A DNA stretch of 6,281 bases, taken from positions 1 to 6,281 of the forward strand of contig DATHVI010000099.1 in assembly GCA_035461385.1 (NCBI GenBank), read 5' to 3'. Both the position numbers and the translations under genes were made by a program. This DNA is from DATHVI01 sp035461385. Its GTDB lineage: Bacteria; Actinomycetota; Thermoleophilia; Solirubrobacterales; 70-9. Below, in pieces: positions 5,664-6,281 of the stretch; within the stretch, counting starts at the first letter, position 1; every line of letters starts with the position of its first letter. A model generated the notes under the pieces. That model ran no database searches and had not been told where the DNA came from. It worked only from the letters and a program-made list of their open reading frames with translations.

Positions 5664-5669
5664 TAGGTT
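5664..5669 (+). promoter_or_regulatory. Possible leaderless promoter of the gamma-glutamyltransferase-family gene
   Basis: TAGGTT fits the TANNNT -10 pattern and ends 6 bases before the ATG at 5676, the spacing that would start transcription on or next to the A of the ATG. No purine-rich ribosome binding site is visible in front of this gene, unlike most of the other genes in the window. A weak -35-like CTGGCT (5640-5645) lies 18 bases upstream. Confidence 0.4.
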
Positions 5670-5675
5670 CTGGCC

Positions 5676-6281
5676 ATGAGCGCGCGCGGAGTGGTCGCCG
5701 CCGGGCACCCGCTGACGGCGGAGGCCGGCGCGCGGGTGCTGCGCGAGGGCGGGAACGCGGTCGACGCGGCGGTCGCCGCCGCGCTGACCTCGTTCGTCAC
5801 CGAGAGCCCGCTCACCGGTCTCGGCGCGGGCGGCTACATGCTCGTCCACACCGGCACCGGCTCGGCGCTGCTCGACTTCTTCGTCGCCGTTCCCGGAGCC
5901 GACGGCCACCGGCGCGAGGCGGAGCTGGTGCCGATCCCCGTCTACTTCACCGAGGAGGTCCCGCAGATCTTCCACATCGGCGCGGCGTCGTGCGGTGTTC
6001 CCGGGACCCCGGCCGGGATCGAGCTCGCGCTCGAGCGCTTCGGGTCGGTTCCGCTCGACGAGCTCGCCGCTCCCGCCGCGGCGCTCGCCCGCGATGGCGT
6101 CGTGGTCAACGAGGCGCAGGCCTTCTTCCTCGCGATCCTCGAGCCGATCCTCACCCACTATCCCGAGGCACGGTCGATCTACGCGCCCGAAGGCCGGATC
6201 CTCGGCAGCGGCGACACGTTCCGCTTCCCCGAGCTCGGCGACGCGCTCGCGCGGCTCGGCGCCGGGGGCGCCGAGTCGTTC
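5676..6281 (+). CDS. Gamma-glutamyltransferase-family protein (3' end outside window)
   Basis: First 202 codons of an Ntn-hydrolase of the gamma-glutamyltranspeptidase family, which normally cleaves gamma-glutamyl bonds (as in glutathione) and matures by self-cleavage at a Thr. Visible: VVAAGHPLTAEAGARVLREG (6-25), the family signature GGNAVDAAVAAAL (25-37) running to GLGAGGYMLVH (48-58), CGVPGTPAGIELALERFG (106-123) and AAALARDGVVVNEA (134-147). The frame stays open to the last base, so the catalytic Thr and small subunit lie beyond the window; full-length members have about 500-580 residues. There is no signal peptide: family similarity begins within a few residues of the start, so the enzyme is probably cytoplasmic, unlike the periplasmic E. 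coli enzyme. Where family members read DFRE, with the Arg binding the substrate carboxylate, this has DFFV (67-70), so substrate preference probably differs and glutathione hydrolysis should not be assumed. No operon link to the lipoprotein is evident (92-base gap). Confidence 0.88.
   Translation, partial: MSARGVVAAGHPLTAEAGARVLREGGNAVDAAVAAALTSFVTESPLTGLGAGGYMLVHTGTGSALLDFFVAVPGADGHRREAELVPIPVYFTEEVPQIFHIGAASCGVPGTPAGIELALERFGSVPLDELAAPAAALARDGVVVNEAQAFFLAILEPILTHYPEARSIYAPEGRILGSGDTFRFPELGDALARLGAGGAESF

Noticed and set aside
5568..6158. Minus-strand open frame opposite the gamma-glutamyltransferase-family gene
   Set aside because: Composition is shadow-like, and the plus frame carries the clear family signature through to the window edge.

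Overview
The window is very GC-rich, has no insertion sequence, tRNA, rRNA or CRISPR array, and is densely packed with genes that mostly use strong AGGAGG-type ribosome binding sites. GC content, Ala/Arg/Glu-rich proteins and an OmpR-type two-component system with PepSY and lipoprotein partners suggest a high-GC actinobacterium, perhaps of the Thermoleophilia (Solirubrobacter/Gaiella-like). That placement is an inference from composition and protein style only.

Region 1 (1-2170, plus strand) is a cell-cycle operon. The 3' part of a ParA/Soj-type chromosome-segregation ATPase overlaps by 14 bases the start of a complete FtsZ. This FtsZ carries an extra N-terminal region of about 145 residues, ahead of an apparently intact GTPase core, and ends in a variant of the usual C-terminal peptide. 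A stem-loop spans the convergent stop codons of ftsZ and the next gene.

Region 2 (2181-4649, minus strand) reads, in transcription order, OmpR/PhoB-family response regulator, membrane sensor histidine kinase (4-base overlap, TTG start), then a small exported PepSY-domain protein after an 82-base gap. Diverging from the regulator, on the plus strand (4813-5583), is a secreted lipoprotein of a recognisable but unnamed conserved family. Pairs of TTTCA-like half-sites, one helical turn (11 bases) apart, occur upstream of the regulator, the PepSY gene and the lipoprotein gene, always in the same orientation relative to the gene. Upstream of the PepSY and lipoprotein genes the second half-site lies exactly 11 bases before a -10-like hexamer. 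The simplest reading is that the regulator controls itself, the PepSY protein and the lipoprotein as one local envelope-response regulon.

Region 3 (5676 to the window end, plus strand) is the N-terminal third or so of a gamma-glutamyltransferase-family enzyme. It has no signal peptide, a Phe where the family's substrate-binding Arg normally sits, and a possible leaderless promoter. It runs off the window before the catalytic Thr.

No gene-free stretch exceeds 300 bases; the largest gap (4650-4812) holds the divergent regulatory region.
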